A stretch of DNA of 64,000 nucleotides from CBDUXT01 sp965371245 (GTDB lineage: Bacteria; Planctomycetota; Phycisphaerae; UBA1845): contig CBDUXT010000003.1 in assembly GCA_965371245.1 (NCBI GenBank), positions 62,001 through 126,000 of the forward strand, given 5' to 3'. The translations under genes and the position numbers were made by a program. Positions 18,063 to 26,568 of the stretch are shown one piece after another (the stretch's first letter is position 1; every line of letters starts with the position of its first letter). Under the pieces are notes generated by a model. The model saw nothing but the letters and a program-made list of their open reading frames with translations. It was not told where the DNA came from and ran no database searches.

Positions 18063-18558
18063 CCCGATGGCGTCCGCGCGGGCTTGAAGCCCGCGGCTCG
18101 GGACAAGTGTGGCATGCCCGCGCCTGCGGCTTGGGCATGCCACACGCCGCGGACAGCCGCTTCCTTACGGGCGCGGCTCGGAAAGAGCCTTCTTAAACAC
18201 GCTCTTAGAGCCGCGGGGGCCAGCCCGCGGACCCGTGCGTCATCATGTCACCGGGCTCGCGCCCGCCGGCCAGCCGGTTCTACCGGTGCTCTGAAAACTG
18301 CCCAACGCCGATTCTGTCACGCACCCGGGTCACGGCATGGTCACCGCTCGGATCGGCGCATACAATCCGGTAGGCGGGCGGGTTCGCTTTCGCGGGTTCG
18401 GTTCCCCAACACCATTCGTCCGCAACCGCAGAGGGTGTATAAGAAGGGTCATGACGAACCGAGCCGCGACGTGAGGGAGCGGTTTCGAGTGCGAAACCCT
18501 TACGGGCGCGGCTCGGAAAGAGCCTTCTTAAACACGCTCTTGGAGGCCTGCAACACCT
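18063..18558. repeat. Cluster of dispersed palindromic repeats
   Basis: No gene seen in ~500 bases. In order: REP-1 (18072-18101); a 13-bp perfect inverted repeat with a 13-base loop (18107-18145); a 43-bp unit (18164-18206) repeated exactly at 18499-18541; a second, degenerate REP-1 (18208-18232); a partial, internally disrupted family-A fragment (18247-18327); and an element with gagccgcg/cgcggctc ends (18461-18515). Confidence 0.75.
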
Positions 18559-21186
18559 TTGACCGAGCCTAGTAGTCACCAGCGATCGCAAAGACGGCGC
18601 CGATTCGTGGCGATGGCGTTTGTCGCGGCGCTGGCGGTGCTCATGGGGTTGCCCAACCTGAGCGGCAGCTTCGTCGGCGGCGATGACCACCGGCTTCTGT
18701 TGAATCACGTATTCGTCAACCATCCGTCGCTGGAGCACGCCGCGCGGATCTTCACGATCTTTCACCGCGACTTGTATCAGCCGTTGCCGCTGCTGAGCTT
18801 CTCGATGGAGTTCGCGCTCGCCAGGGCGCTTGGACTCTTCGAAAAGGGTGTCGATGCGGCCGGTTGGCTCTTCCATCTCACCAACATCCTGCTGCACGCG
18901 ATCAATGCGGTCCTCGTCTGGCGGGTGGTCCTGCGGCTCCAAGATCGGGAAGGGGCGCGGTCATCAACGGACTCCGCGGGTACTGGCGCGGCGGAGTCGA
19001 GCAACGATCGGGATCGGGTCGCCATGACCGTGGCCACGGTGACGGCGGCGATCTTCGCCATCCACCCGTTTCAGACCGAGGTCGTCGCCTGGACCAACGG
19101 GCGAATGATGCTGCTCTCCACCTTGTTTGCCATGCTCTCGTTGTTGCAGCTTGCGGCGTTTGTCGATCGTCCGCGAGCCCGACCGGCCTGCCTCGCCTTA
19201 CTGTTCACGTTGCTGTGCGCCGTCAGCAAGGTCCGTATCGCGCTGCCCGTGCTATGGGGCGTGCTCCTGGTGGCGCGCGGCGTGAAGCTTCGCCGGCGGG
19301 TGCTCCTGCTTTGGGGAGCGGCCTCTGTCGTCACGGCGGTCTTCGTGGTGGTCAATGTCATTTCCACCTCGCAAGCGAGCTTGTTCTCCGAGGCCGGTGA
19401 GCATCTGCATGGGCCTCGCGTCGTTCGCGTGCTCCTGGCGCTCGCCTTTTACTTCCAACACCTGGTATGGCCCACCGGCCTGTCGAGCTATTACCCGACG
19501 CCCCCGACGGTCTACTGGTCGGACCCCGAGACGTGGCGTGCGGTGGCCATCGTGGTCCCGACGTTGGCCCTTCTGGGCTGGGTCAGCCTTCGGTCCCGGG
19601 CGGCGCTCCTGGGCATCGTATGGTTCTTTGCAGCGCTGGCGGTGACGCTTCCCATTCTTCCGGCCCGCAACGTTCTGGCAGCCGACCGCTACATGTATCT
19701 TCCGATCATCGGGTTGCTCTTTGCGGGGGTTGGGCTCGGACACGAGGCGTACCGGCGATGGCTGATGCCCTTGGCGCCGCGCGCGGCGCGGATGGGTTTG
19801 ACGCTTGCCGGGGTGGCGGTGGGCATCGCCTTCATCGGCATCTGCTGGCACGTGGGCGGCTTCTACACCACGCCGCTCCAAAAGACGTTGCGCATCACCC
19901 AGCTCTTTCCGGACACGCCGCGTGTTTGGGAGCCTCTTGGCTGGACGTACTTCAGCGACGGTCGCTATGCCGAGGCGATGGACTGTGCGGATAAGGAGCT
20001 TCGCCACGACGCCCCGTCCGTTCGCGGCGGCGCGTACCAGCTCCTGGGGATGTCTCAGTTCCGCCTCGGGAACGTCGAGAAGGGGTTGGAACTCCTACGA
20101 ACGGCGATCGAAGTCTCTCCCACGGACTCGCGGGCCACGTCGCGGATTGCCGGATGCCTGGAAGAGCTGGGTCGTCTGGACGAAGCGACGCGCTACTACG
20201 AGGACACCGTGGAAGCGGCGCCGATTCATAACCCCAGCATCGACAACCTGGCCGCGATCTATGCCCGGATGGGTCGCCGGGCTGATGCTCGAGCGATGTA
20301 CGAGCGCGCGCAGGGAAACAACCGGTATGACGTAGTGGCCACCATGGGTCTGGTCAGGTTGGAGATCGCGGAGAACACACGAGAGTCCTATCTTTCCGCC
20401 GAGGCGCGTCTGTTGGGCGTCCTGGAGTGGATGCCCGAAAACGCTGAGGCGCTCACCAACCTGGGTGCCGTACGGGTGGCCCTCGGGCGACCAGACGAGG
20501 CCGTTGCGTGCTACAACGAGGCGTTGCGCTACGATCCGAGACATATCACGGCGCTGCTGAACCTAGCACAGCTCCATGTGGCGGCCGACGAGCCCGAACA
20601 CGCCCGCCCGCTGTTCGAACGCGCGATCGCGTGCGGCATGACCTCGATCGACGAAGTCAAGGTGGTGCATACATTCCTGGTTTCGCAACGAGACTATGAC
20701 CGCGCCGTGGCACTGTGGAGTGATTTTGCCGAACGCCGACCGACCAACAAGGAATCGGCGGACTTCTTGACCTGGGCGCGGGTGGTCGGCGGCGATGGCG
20801 TCCGTGCCTCGTCGGGACCGATCGACGATGAACCAACGTCGCCGCTCATTCTGGCGGCACGGGCGTATCAAGCGCTGCGGGAGGGGCACGGCACAGCGGC
20901 GGCCGAACTGGTGGATCGCCTGGCGGACGCGGGACGCTCGGGTGCGGACGCTCGTCGGCGGCTGTTAGCCGCGTTGGAGCGGTTCGATGAGATTCGCCCC
21001 GACGTGCCCTGGATGTTTTGCCTGGGCGCGCGGCTGCTATTCGCGGAGGGGAATCATCGGGCGGCGGAAGCGTTTGTCGGCCTGTGCGAACAGCGCTGCC
21101 GTGAGCGTGCCTGCCGTGAGCAGGCCGCGTCGTTGCGCTTGCGGCTGCGTCCAGCGCCGGTCAACCCGCCTTTGCCTCAGCCGTAA
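18559..21186 (+). CDS. TMTC-like multi-pass membrane protein with C-terminal TPR repeats
   Basis: 875 residues. The N-terminal half has many membrane segments from ~17 to ~430. FVGGDDHRLLLNHVFVNHPS and YQPLPLLSF are GT-C-type loop-1 motifs, and YFQHLVWPTGLSSYYP resembles the DUF1736/TMTC protein family of TPR-bearing O-mannosyltransferases. Residues ~450-760 form TPR units (PRVWEPLGWTYFSDGRYAEA, AEALTNLGAVRVALGRPDEA). A glycosyltransferase role using a lipid-linked sugar is inferred. The TTG start at 18559 has GGAGG (18542-18546) upstream and keeps the basic RRRR before the first helix; an ATG at 18613 is the alternative. Confidence 0.75.
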   Translation: MTEPSSHQRSQRRRRFVAMAFVAALAVLMGLPNLSGSFVGGDDHRLLLNHVFVNHPSLEHAARIFTIFHRDLYQPLPLLSFSMEFALARALGLFEKGVDAAGWLFHLTNILLHAINAVLVWRVVLRLQDREGARSSTDSAGTGAAESSNDRDRVAMTVATVTAAIFAIHPFQTEVVAWTNGRMMLLSTLFAMLSLLQLAAFVDRPRARPACLALLFTLLCAVSKVRIALPVLWGVLLVARGVKLRRRVLLLWGAASVVTAVFVVVNVISTSQASLFSEAGEHLHGPRVVRVLLALAFYFQHLVWPTGLSSYYPTPPTVYWSDPETWRAVAIVVPTLALLGWVSLRSRAALLGIVWFFAALAVTLPILPARNVLAADRYMYLPIIGLLFAGVGLGHEAYRRWLMPLAPRAARMGLTLAGVAVGIAFIGICWHVGGFYTTPLQKTLRITQLFPDTPRVWEPLGWTYFSDGRYAEAMDCADKELRHDAPSVRGGAYQLLGMSQFRLGNVEKGLELLRTAIEVSPTDSRATSRIAGCLEELGRLDEATRYYEDTVEAAPIHNPSIDNLAAIYARMGRRADARAMYERAQGNNRYDVVATMGLVRLEIAENTRESYLSAEARLLGVLEWMPENAEALTNLGAVRVALGRPDEAVACYNEALRYDPRHITALLNLAQLHVAADEPEHARPLFERAIACGMTSIDEVKVVHTFLVSQRDYDRAVALWSDFAERRPTNKESADFLTWARVVGGDGVRASSGPIDDEPTSPLILAARAYQALREGHGTAAAELVDRLADAGRSGADARRRLLAALERFDEIRPDVPWMFCLGARLLFAEGNHRAAEAFVGLCEQRCRERACREQAASLRLRLRPAPVNPPLPQP

Positions 21187-21206
21187 GCGCTCCGCCTGTG
21201 CGCAAG

Positions 21207-21256
21207 AAAAAGCCGTGCGCCGGTCTCCTTGAGGAAACCTACGCACGGCTGAGTTT
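21207..21256. terminator. Bidirectional terminator hairpin
   Basis: AGCCGTGCG (21211-21219) pairs perfectly with CGCACGGCT (21242-21250), and the interior (GGTCTCC with GGAAACC) extends the stem with one mismatch. A short A-run before and T-run after fit use in both directions between the convergent TMTC-like and sigma-factor genes. Confidence 0.65.
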
Positions 21257-21282
21257 CTGTGCGACCAGGTGGAACTATCGAC

Positions 21283-22278
21283 CTAGGCGGCCAGGTACCG
21301 ATCCTCCAACGTCAGACGAATCTTCTTGAGCGCGTTGTTTTGGATCTGACGGACTCGTTCTTTCGTCACACCGATGATATTGCCCACCTGCTCCAGCGTT
21401 TTGGGACCCCGCAGCTCGGGGGTCAGTGACGGACCGATGCCGAAACGCTCTCGGATCACGGTATGTTCCACCTCGCTCAGTTCGGCCAGGTTGTCCAGAA
21501 GGATTTCCTTGAGTTCATCGACGCAGTTTTCCTCGACGTCGATACGCTTGCGATCGAGAAAATCGCTGCGTTCCATGGCCGGGTCGAACTCGGTCGGGAA
21601 ATACCCTCGATACCGGCTCGCCCGCATCGCCACGCGTGAGAATGCCTTGAGGATGGCACGGCATGAATACGTGCTGAACTTGTATCCGCGGGAGCAATCG
21701 AACTTCTCGACGCTACGGAGCAAGGCCATGTTGCCCTCGCTGACCATCTCGTTGAAATCGATATGCGTCAGTCGGGTCCGCTTACCCATCGCGAGCACGA
21801 GCGGCATGTTGATTCGCACGATCACGCCGCGGGTCGCCAGGACACGGTGTCCCCAGGCGAGCAACCGACGCGTCGCGGGCGCGGTAAGCCGTTTACCGGC
21901 GAACTTGGCGAGAATATCGACAACCTGCTTGCGGGCGAGGTTGAACCGCTCGAACAAGTGGGATTCCTGAGCATAGGAAAGCGCCGGAACGCGCTCGCCG
22001 GCACAGACGGCGTCCGTAATCGGGTCGGGGTTCTCCCGGAACCTGGGCGACTTTCCGTCCGCCAGCCTGGCTTCGCCGCCGTATAGCGCCTTCTCGATGG
22101 ACCGTTTGCTGAAATCCGGATGGTCCGTAAAATCCGCCGGCTCCGTCAGGAGCTTCGTGAGGAGTACCTGGTCCTCCGCCGCCAGCGCAAAGACGAACGC
22201 GTCGGTCGGCGCCTTGGCCGTTGGCAGGGCCAAGCGGCCCGCCCTGGGCCGATTCGTGGCAGTGAGTTGAGTGGCCAT
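21283..22278 (-). CDS. RNA polymerase sigma-70 family factor lacking region 3
   Basis: 331 residues. Region 2 is clear at about 150-225 (NMPLVLAMG, DFNEMVSEGNMALLRSVEKF, YKFSTYSCRAILKAF). Region 4 with its helix-turn-helix is at about 255-325 (LEQVGNIIGVTKERVRQIQN). The stretch between (about 225-255) is too short for a normal region 3. Region 1.1 is absent; the N-terminal ~100 residues are unfamiliar. This fits an alternative or accessory sigma-70 rather than the housekeeping factor. The ATG at 22278 has AAGGAG 8 bases upstream; a longer frame up to 22512 is untranslated leader. Regulon unknown. Confidence 0.82.
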   Translation of the reverse strand: MATQLTATNRPRAGRLALPTAKAPTDAFVFALAAEDQVLLTKLLTEPADFTDHPDFSKRSIEKALYGGEARLADGKSPRFRENPDPITDAVCAGERVPALSYAQESHLFERFNLARKQVVDILAKFAGKRLTAPATRRLLAWGHRVLATRGVIVRINMPLVLAMGKRTRLTHIDFNEMVSEGNMALLRSVEKFDCSRGYKFSTYSCRAILKAFSRVAMRASRYRGYFPTEFDPAMERSDFLDRKRIDVEENCVDELKEILLDNLAELSEVEHTVIRERFGIGPSLTPELRGPKTLEQVGNIIGVTKERVRQIQNNALKKIRLTLEDRYLAA

Positions 22279-22483
22279 CGGTTCTACTCCTTCCGGCCGA
22301 CGCCCCCGTGGCACCGACCTATAACAAGCCCCACTATGTAGTACGCTGGCCGATGGCGATCGGTCGCGTGCGATGGCGATGTTCACCGGATGCGCACCGG
22401 AACCGACCCAAATGGGCCAAAAACCACATACCACAACTACATGGGGGGAGACTAGGCAACGGGGGGGACCGACTTGCCAGTCA

Positions 22484-22512
22484 AGTATACCACACGCACG
22501 GTGTCCGGACAA
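22484..22512 (-). promoter_or_regulatory. Sigma-70 promoter of the sigma-factor gene with ~200-base leader
   Basis: On the minus strand, TTGTCC (22507-22512), 17 bases, then TATACT (22484-22489, five of six consensus). It predicts an untranslated leader of about 200 bases before the ATG at 22278. Confidence 0.55.
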
Positions 22513-22594
22513 GTCATTGTTTCCGGACCCCTAGTGGCCGTACGGCCAAGAGAAAGGCGGAAGAAGAATAACTAAGTTGCGACTTTAGAGGGCG

Positions 22595-23881
22595 CTATTC
22601 GTAGCGTAACGCCTCGATCGGGTCCAGCTTCGCGGCAGCCAAGGCCGGGTACATCCCGAAGAAAATCCCGATCATCACGGACAAACCAAAGCTGATACCG
22701 ACCGACCAGACGCTGACGATGGTTTCCCAATCGGCCAGCTTGGTCACCACGTACGCACCCAGCACGCCGAGGAAGACGCCCGCCACGCCGCCCGTCGTAG
22801 AGAGCACCACGGTTTCCACTAGGAACTGGACGGCGATCTGCCGCTGACGGGCACCCAACGCGCGGCGGACACCGATCTCGCGGGTGCGCTCGGTCACGGT
22901 AGCCAACATGATGTTCATGATCCCGATGCCACCGACCAGCAGTGAGATGCCTGCGATGAAGCCCAGGGTCAACTGATTGTTGCGTTTCTTTTTTTCGGCA
23001 AGCTGGAGACGCGCCAGAGGAACCTTGACCTCGTAGTCGATCTTTTCATGCCCGTGACTAAGAACCCGTTCGATCATCCTCGAGACCGGAATGACGTGCT
23101 CGAGTTCGTCGATCGTGACGTAGAGCCCCGAGTACTGCATCTTGATGTACTCTCGTGAGCCGGACCCCTGGCGACGGGTTGTCTCACCGAACTGGGCCTT
23201 GGCCGTCGAATACGGAACGAGGATCTCATTGTTCAGATTGCGCTCCTCGACGCCCCGAGCCGGCGCACCGGCCGTTTGCACATACTCCAGGATGCCCACC
23301 ACCGTGAACGGGACGGCCGATGGGAAACGCTCGGCCAGGACTTGTTCCCCGAGTGGGTCCTTCAGCGGGAACAACGCCCTGCGGACCTCTTCGCCGATGA
23401 CACAAATGTTGGTTCGCTCGGTCATGTCCTCATCGGTGAGGGCGCGCCCGCGGGCGACGGAGATGTTGACGACCTCGAAGAAGTCAGGCGTGGTTCCGAC
23501 CACCTTGATGGCGCGTTGGTGCTCGCCGTGCCGTGCTTTGTAGGCCACGGTCTTCAGCGGAACGATGTGCGTGATGTGCGGGACGGTTTCTCGTGCGATC
23601 GCGATGTCGTCCGCGGTGATCCCGTAGGCGATCAGGTTCGTGTTTCCCTCAGACGTCTCACCAGTCTGGGGCGGTTTCACCGAGTTGACGATGATGTTCC
23701 TGGTTCCCAGGAGCTGAATCATCCGCATCTCGTCGGCCGACGCGCCCTCGCTGATTGAGAGCATGCAGATGACCGCGGCGACCCCGAAGATGATACCCAG
23801 GGATGTCAGCAACGAGCGCAGCTTGTGCAGTCGCAGGTTGTTGATGCCAAGTCGGATCGTTTCGATACTGAGCAGTCGCAT
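22595..23881 (-). CDS. MacB/FtsX-type ABC transporter permease
   Basis: 428 residues. A membrane helix follows the basic N-terminus (LRLHKLRSLLTSLGIIFGVA). A large periplasmic MacB-type domain (~45-300) and three C-terminal helices (LGFIAGISLLVGGIGIMNIM onward) with the FtsX signature TERTREIGVRRALGAR complete it. The C-terminal PIEALRYE is typical of MacB-like permeases. These work with an ABC ATPase and often an adaptor, for lipoprotein, peptide or macrolide export; neither partner is adjacent. I start at the ATG at 23881 (MRLLSIETIRLG); the frame upstream to 23992 has no family similarity. Confidence 0.88.
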   Translation of the reverse strand: MRLLSIETIRLGINNLRLHKLRSLLTSLGIIFGVAAVICMLSISEGASADEMRMIQLLGTRNIIVNSVKPPQTGETSEGNTNLIAYGITADDIAIARETVPHITHIVPLKTVAYKARHGEHQRAIKVVGTTPDFFEVVNISVARGRALTDEDMTERTNICVIGEEVRRALFPLKDPLGEQVLAERFPSAVPFTVVGILEYVQTAGAPARGVEERNLNNEILVPYSTAKAQFGETTRRQGSGSREYIKMQYSGLYVTIDELEHVIPVSRMIERVLSHGHEKIDYEVKVPLARLQLAEKKKRNNQLTLGFIAGISLLVGGIGIMNIMLATVTERTREIGVRRALGARQRQIAVQFLVETVVLSTTGGVAGVFLGVLGAYVVTKLADWETIVSVWSVGISFGLSVMIGIFFGMYPALAAAKLDPIEALRYE

Positions 23882-24016
23882 CGCTTCTGGTTTCCAGGAA
23901 AGCCTTCGTGCCAGGGGGAGCGCCCCCGCCTCAAGACTTTGCTCGCCATTTGTCGCTGCCCCGAGACCATGCCTCGGAACCACCGAGTTCAACCACTATA
24001 GCAAACAGAGCTAGCT

Positions 24017-25537
24017 CTAGCCGAACTTGATCCCCTGAGCCAGCGGAAGCTCTGTGGTGTAATTGATCGTGACCGTTTGACGCCGCATGTAGGCCTTCCA
24101 GGCGTCTGAACCGGCTTCGCGACCGCCGCCGGTCTCCTTCTCCCCGCCGAACGCCCCGCCGATCTCGGCGCCGCTGGTGCCGATGTTGGCGTTGGCGATG
24201 CCGCAATCGCTGCCGCGACTCGACAGGAACCGCTCGGCCTCCAGGAGGTTCCGTGTGAAGATGGCCGAGCTTAACCCCTGCGGAACGCCATTTTGCAAAT
24301 CGATGGCCTCGTCGAGCGTGTCGTACTCGATGACGTACAGGATGGGGGCGAACGTCTCGTCCTGGACCACGGGGAACTCGTTGCGGACAGCGGCGATACA
24401 GGGTGTCACGTAACATCCGCCCGGATACTTCTCGCCGCTGAGCTTCTGTCCCCCGTAGAGGATTTCACCACCTTGCTCTTTGATGGTCGTGATCGCCCGC
24501 ATCATGGTATCGACCGCATCGGCGTTGATGAGCGGACCCATCAGCGTGCCCTCTTCGAGAGGATTTCCGATGCGAACCTGTCCGTACGCGGCCATGAGTT
24601 TCTCCACCAGTTCGTTCCGCATCGATCGATGGACGATGATCCGCCGCGTCGATGTACATCGTTGACCGGCCGTCCCCACGGCACCGAACACGATGGCGGG
24701 AACCGTGATTTTCAGGTCGGCTTCTTTCGTGACGATGATCGCGTTGTTGCCCCCCAACTCGAGAATCGTCCGCCCGAGGCGGTGCCCCACGAGTTCACCC
24801 ACCCGATGCCCCATGGTGCAGCTACCGGTGGCCGAAACGAGAGGAATGCGGCGGTCCTGGAGAAGCGCTTCGCCGATCGTGCCGCCACGCCCAATGACCA
24901 GGCTGAAGATGGCCGGGTCGGCGCCGGTCGCGAGGCAGACGCGCTCCGCGATTTTGCTGCACGCGATGGCGGTCAGCGGGGTCTGCGAAGACGGCTTCCA
25001 GAGCACGGCGTCTCCGCAGGCGGAGGCGAGGGCCGCGTTCCACGACCAGACGGCCACGGGAAAGTTGAACGCGGAAATCACACCGACCACGCCAAGCGGG
25101 TGCCACTGCTCGTACATCCGGTGTCCTGGCCGCTCCGAGTGCATGGTCAGACCATATAGCTGCCGGGACAGACCGACGGCAAAGTCGCAGATGTCGATCA
25201 TCTCCTGGACTTCGCCGCCGCCCTCGGGCCGAATCTTGCCCATTTCCCACGTCACGAGGGCACCGAGATCGTCCTTGTGGTCGCGGAGGGCGTTGCCGAG
25301 CCGGCGGACCGTCTCTCCGCGGACGGGCGCGGGCACCTCGCGCCACTTGAGGAACGCCTGGTGGGCGCGGGCGACGACCTGTTCGTACTCCTCGGGTGTC
25401 ACCTGCGTGACAGAAGCGATGGCGTTGCCGTCGATGGGGGAGAGGGATACGAGCGGTTCGCCGCTTCCGACCCACTCACCGCAGAAACCCCCGCTGTTGT
25501 TCGACTCAATCCCAAGTCGCTTCAATACGTCCTTCAT
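24017..25537 (-). CDS. NAD-dependent aldehyde dehydrogenase, ALDH7 (antiquitin-like) family
   Basis: 506 residues, full length. Motifs: SAFNFPVAVWSWNAALA, WKPSSQTPLTAIA, LELGGNNAIIV (catalytic Glu) and GAVGTAGQRCTSTRR (catalytic Cys in QRCTS). The closing KAYMRRQTVTINY and the AFNFPVAVW element fit the ALDH7 branch, which oxidises alpha-aminoadipic semialdehyde (lysine catabolism) or related aldehydes. The exact substrate is inferred. The ATG at 25537 has GAGGA upstream. It lies 135 bases upstream of the permease gene on the same strand. Confidence 0.88.
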   Translation of the reverse strand: MKDVLKRLGIESNNSGGFCGEWVGSGEPLVSLSPIDGNAIASVTQVTPEEYEQVVARAHQAFLKWREVPAPVRGETVRRLGNALRDHKDDLGALVTWEMGKIRPEGGGEVQEMIDICDFAVGLSRQLYGLTMHSERPGHRMYEQWHPLGVVGVISAFNFPVAVWSWNAALASACGDAVLWKPSSQTPLTAIACSKIAERVCLATGADPAIFSLVIGRGGTIGEALLQDRRIPLVSATGSCTMGHRVGELVGHRLGRTILELGGNNAIIVTKEADLKITVPAIVFGAVGTAGQRCTSTRRIIVHRSMRNELVEKLMAAYGQVRIGNPLEEGTLMGPLINADAVDTMMRAITTIKEQGGEILYGGQKLSGEKYPGGCYVTPCIAAVRNEFPVVQDETFAPILYVIEYDTLDEAIDLQNGVPQGLSSAIFTRNLLEAERFLSSRGSDCGIANANIGTSGAEIGGAFGGEKETGGGREAGSDAWKAYMRRQTVTINYTTELPLAQGIKFG

Positions 25538-25629
25538 GGCGTCGTCCTCGTCTGGCACACCGGTTCCGGGCTGAACCGAGCAAGGTACGGCGACGCGCAC
25601 AGATGGTCAAGACATCCCCGGTCCACGCT

Positions 25630-25816
25630 CGGTGGGGGCTGCATGACCGAATCGGCGGGTAGTTTTCAGAGCACGGGGCGCGAGCCCAGTGACCGGTCTG
25701 GCATCGTGGAAGCCCCGCGCTTGTTCGCATCGTGTCCGTGGGCTTGCGCCCACCGCTCTGACGCGGCGTGGCGCCGTCAAGATGGCTTTGCACGGCCCGC
25801 CAAGACTGTCACGCAC
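25630..25816 (-). repeat. Family-A dispersed repeat, copy A2
   Basis: Reverse-oriented near-full copy, closely matching A1 from CGGTGGGGGCTGCATGACC to GTCACGCAC. Both hairpins are present with one or two mismatches. It fills most of the gap between the aldehyde dehydrogenase gene and the next minus-strand gene. Confidence 0.85.
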
Positions 25817-25930
25817 TCCTCGGTGGGACTCTTTGCGGACGGAATGCGCCTGTCCGATCCGACAAGGCGAATCGCAGGGGGCGTCCCGGCGGATGACGCA
25901 CGGAGCCCTGCCGGAAGGTTTCGAGGTGGT

Positions 25931-26398
25931 TTATCGGAACCGCGTGCCGCACTCCGGACAGCGCCCACTCTTTGTTCCGCGGAGGTCGTACCCGCAGTCC
26001 AGGCACCACCCGTGGATCTGCCGCCACCATCGGCGGATGGGTCCCTGGGCGATCGGGATGGCGCCGAACAGCAGCAGCACGCTGGTCGTAAGCCAGAAGG
26101 GAAAGACGAGCCAAGTGAAGCGGTATGGACCCTTACGCTTCGAGGTGAAGAACAACGAACGAGCGTCCGCGCGCGGATCGTAACCCAGCGAGCCTTGATA
26201 TCGGCTCCGGATCCGCGATTTGGTGGGCATGGTTACCATCTGAAGGCAGCAAAGGCCCTCTTTGAGATAGACGTCCAGTGAGTTGTACTCGGTGACGTCG
26301 TATCGCAGCTTGGTGGGGTGTTTGTGGCTCTTGTACCAGAGTCCCACGCTGAACGGGAGGGTCACCAAGGAGATGACCGCCAGGATCTTGAAGACCAT
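25931..26398 (-). CDS. Small membrane protein with C-terminal zinc ribbon
   Basis: 155 residues. A first membrane helix at about 5-20 (ILAVISLVTLPFSVGLWY), a polar middle, a second helix at about 98-118 (WLVFPFWLTTSVLLLFGAIP), and a C-terminal zinc ribbon: CLDCGYDLRG then CPECGTRF. The CGYDLRG...CPECG ribbon is a recurrent module in planctomycete membrane proteins, here probably facing the cytoplasm. Function unknown. Related ribbons occur in the proteins at 42025-43041 and 61278-61660. Confidence 0.72.
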   Translation of the reverse strand: MVFKILAVISLVTLPFSVGLWYKSHKHPTKLRYDVTEYNSLDVYLKEGLCCLQMVTMPTKSRIRSRYQGSLGYDPRADARSLFFTSKRKGPYRFTWLVFPFWLTTSVLLLFGAIPIAQGPIRRWWRQIHGWCLDCGYDLRGTKSGRCPECGTRFR

Positions 26399-26568
26399 GA
26401 TGGTTCCGCTGTCGGGGTTCCTGAGTGAGCAAGACCGGCGCGTCCATCGACCGGCCCCGCGCCGCCATCCCGAAAACGGCTCCTTCTACCTCCGCAACCC
26501 TACCGTGTACAGGTTACGCCGTTCAAGGCCACCTCTCTCATCGACCACCCACGCGGCGACGAGTGAAG

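Noticed and set aside
18164..18541. CRISPR array from direct repeats
   Set aside because: Only two copies of the 43-bp unit, 292 bases apart, with other palindromes between; no regular spacers and no cas genes.
22279..22512. N-terminal extension of the sigma factor
   Set aside because: No similarity to sigma regions, a good ribosome site precedes the ATG at 22278, and the predicted promoter lies inside this extension.
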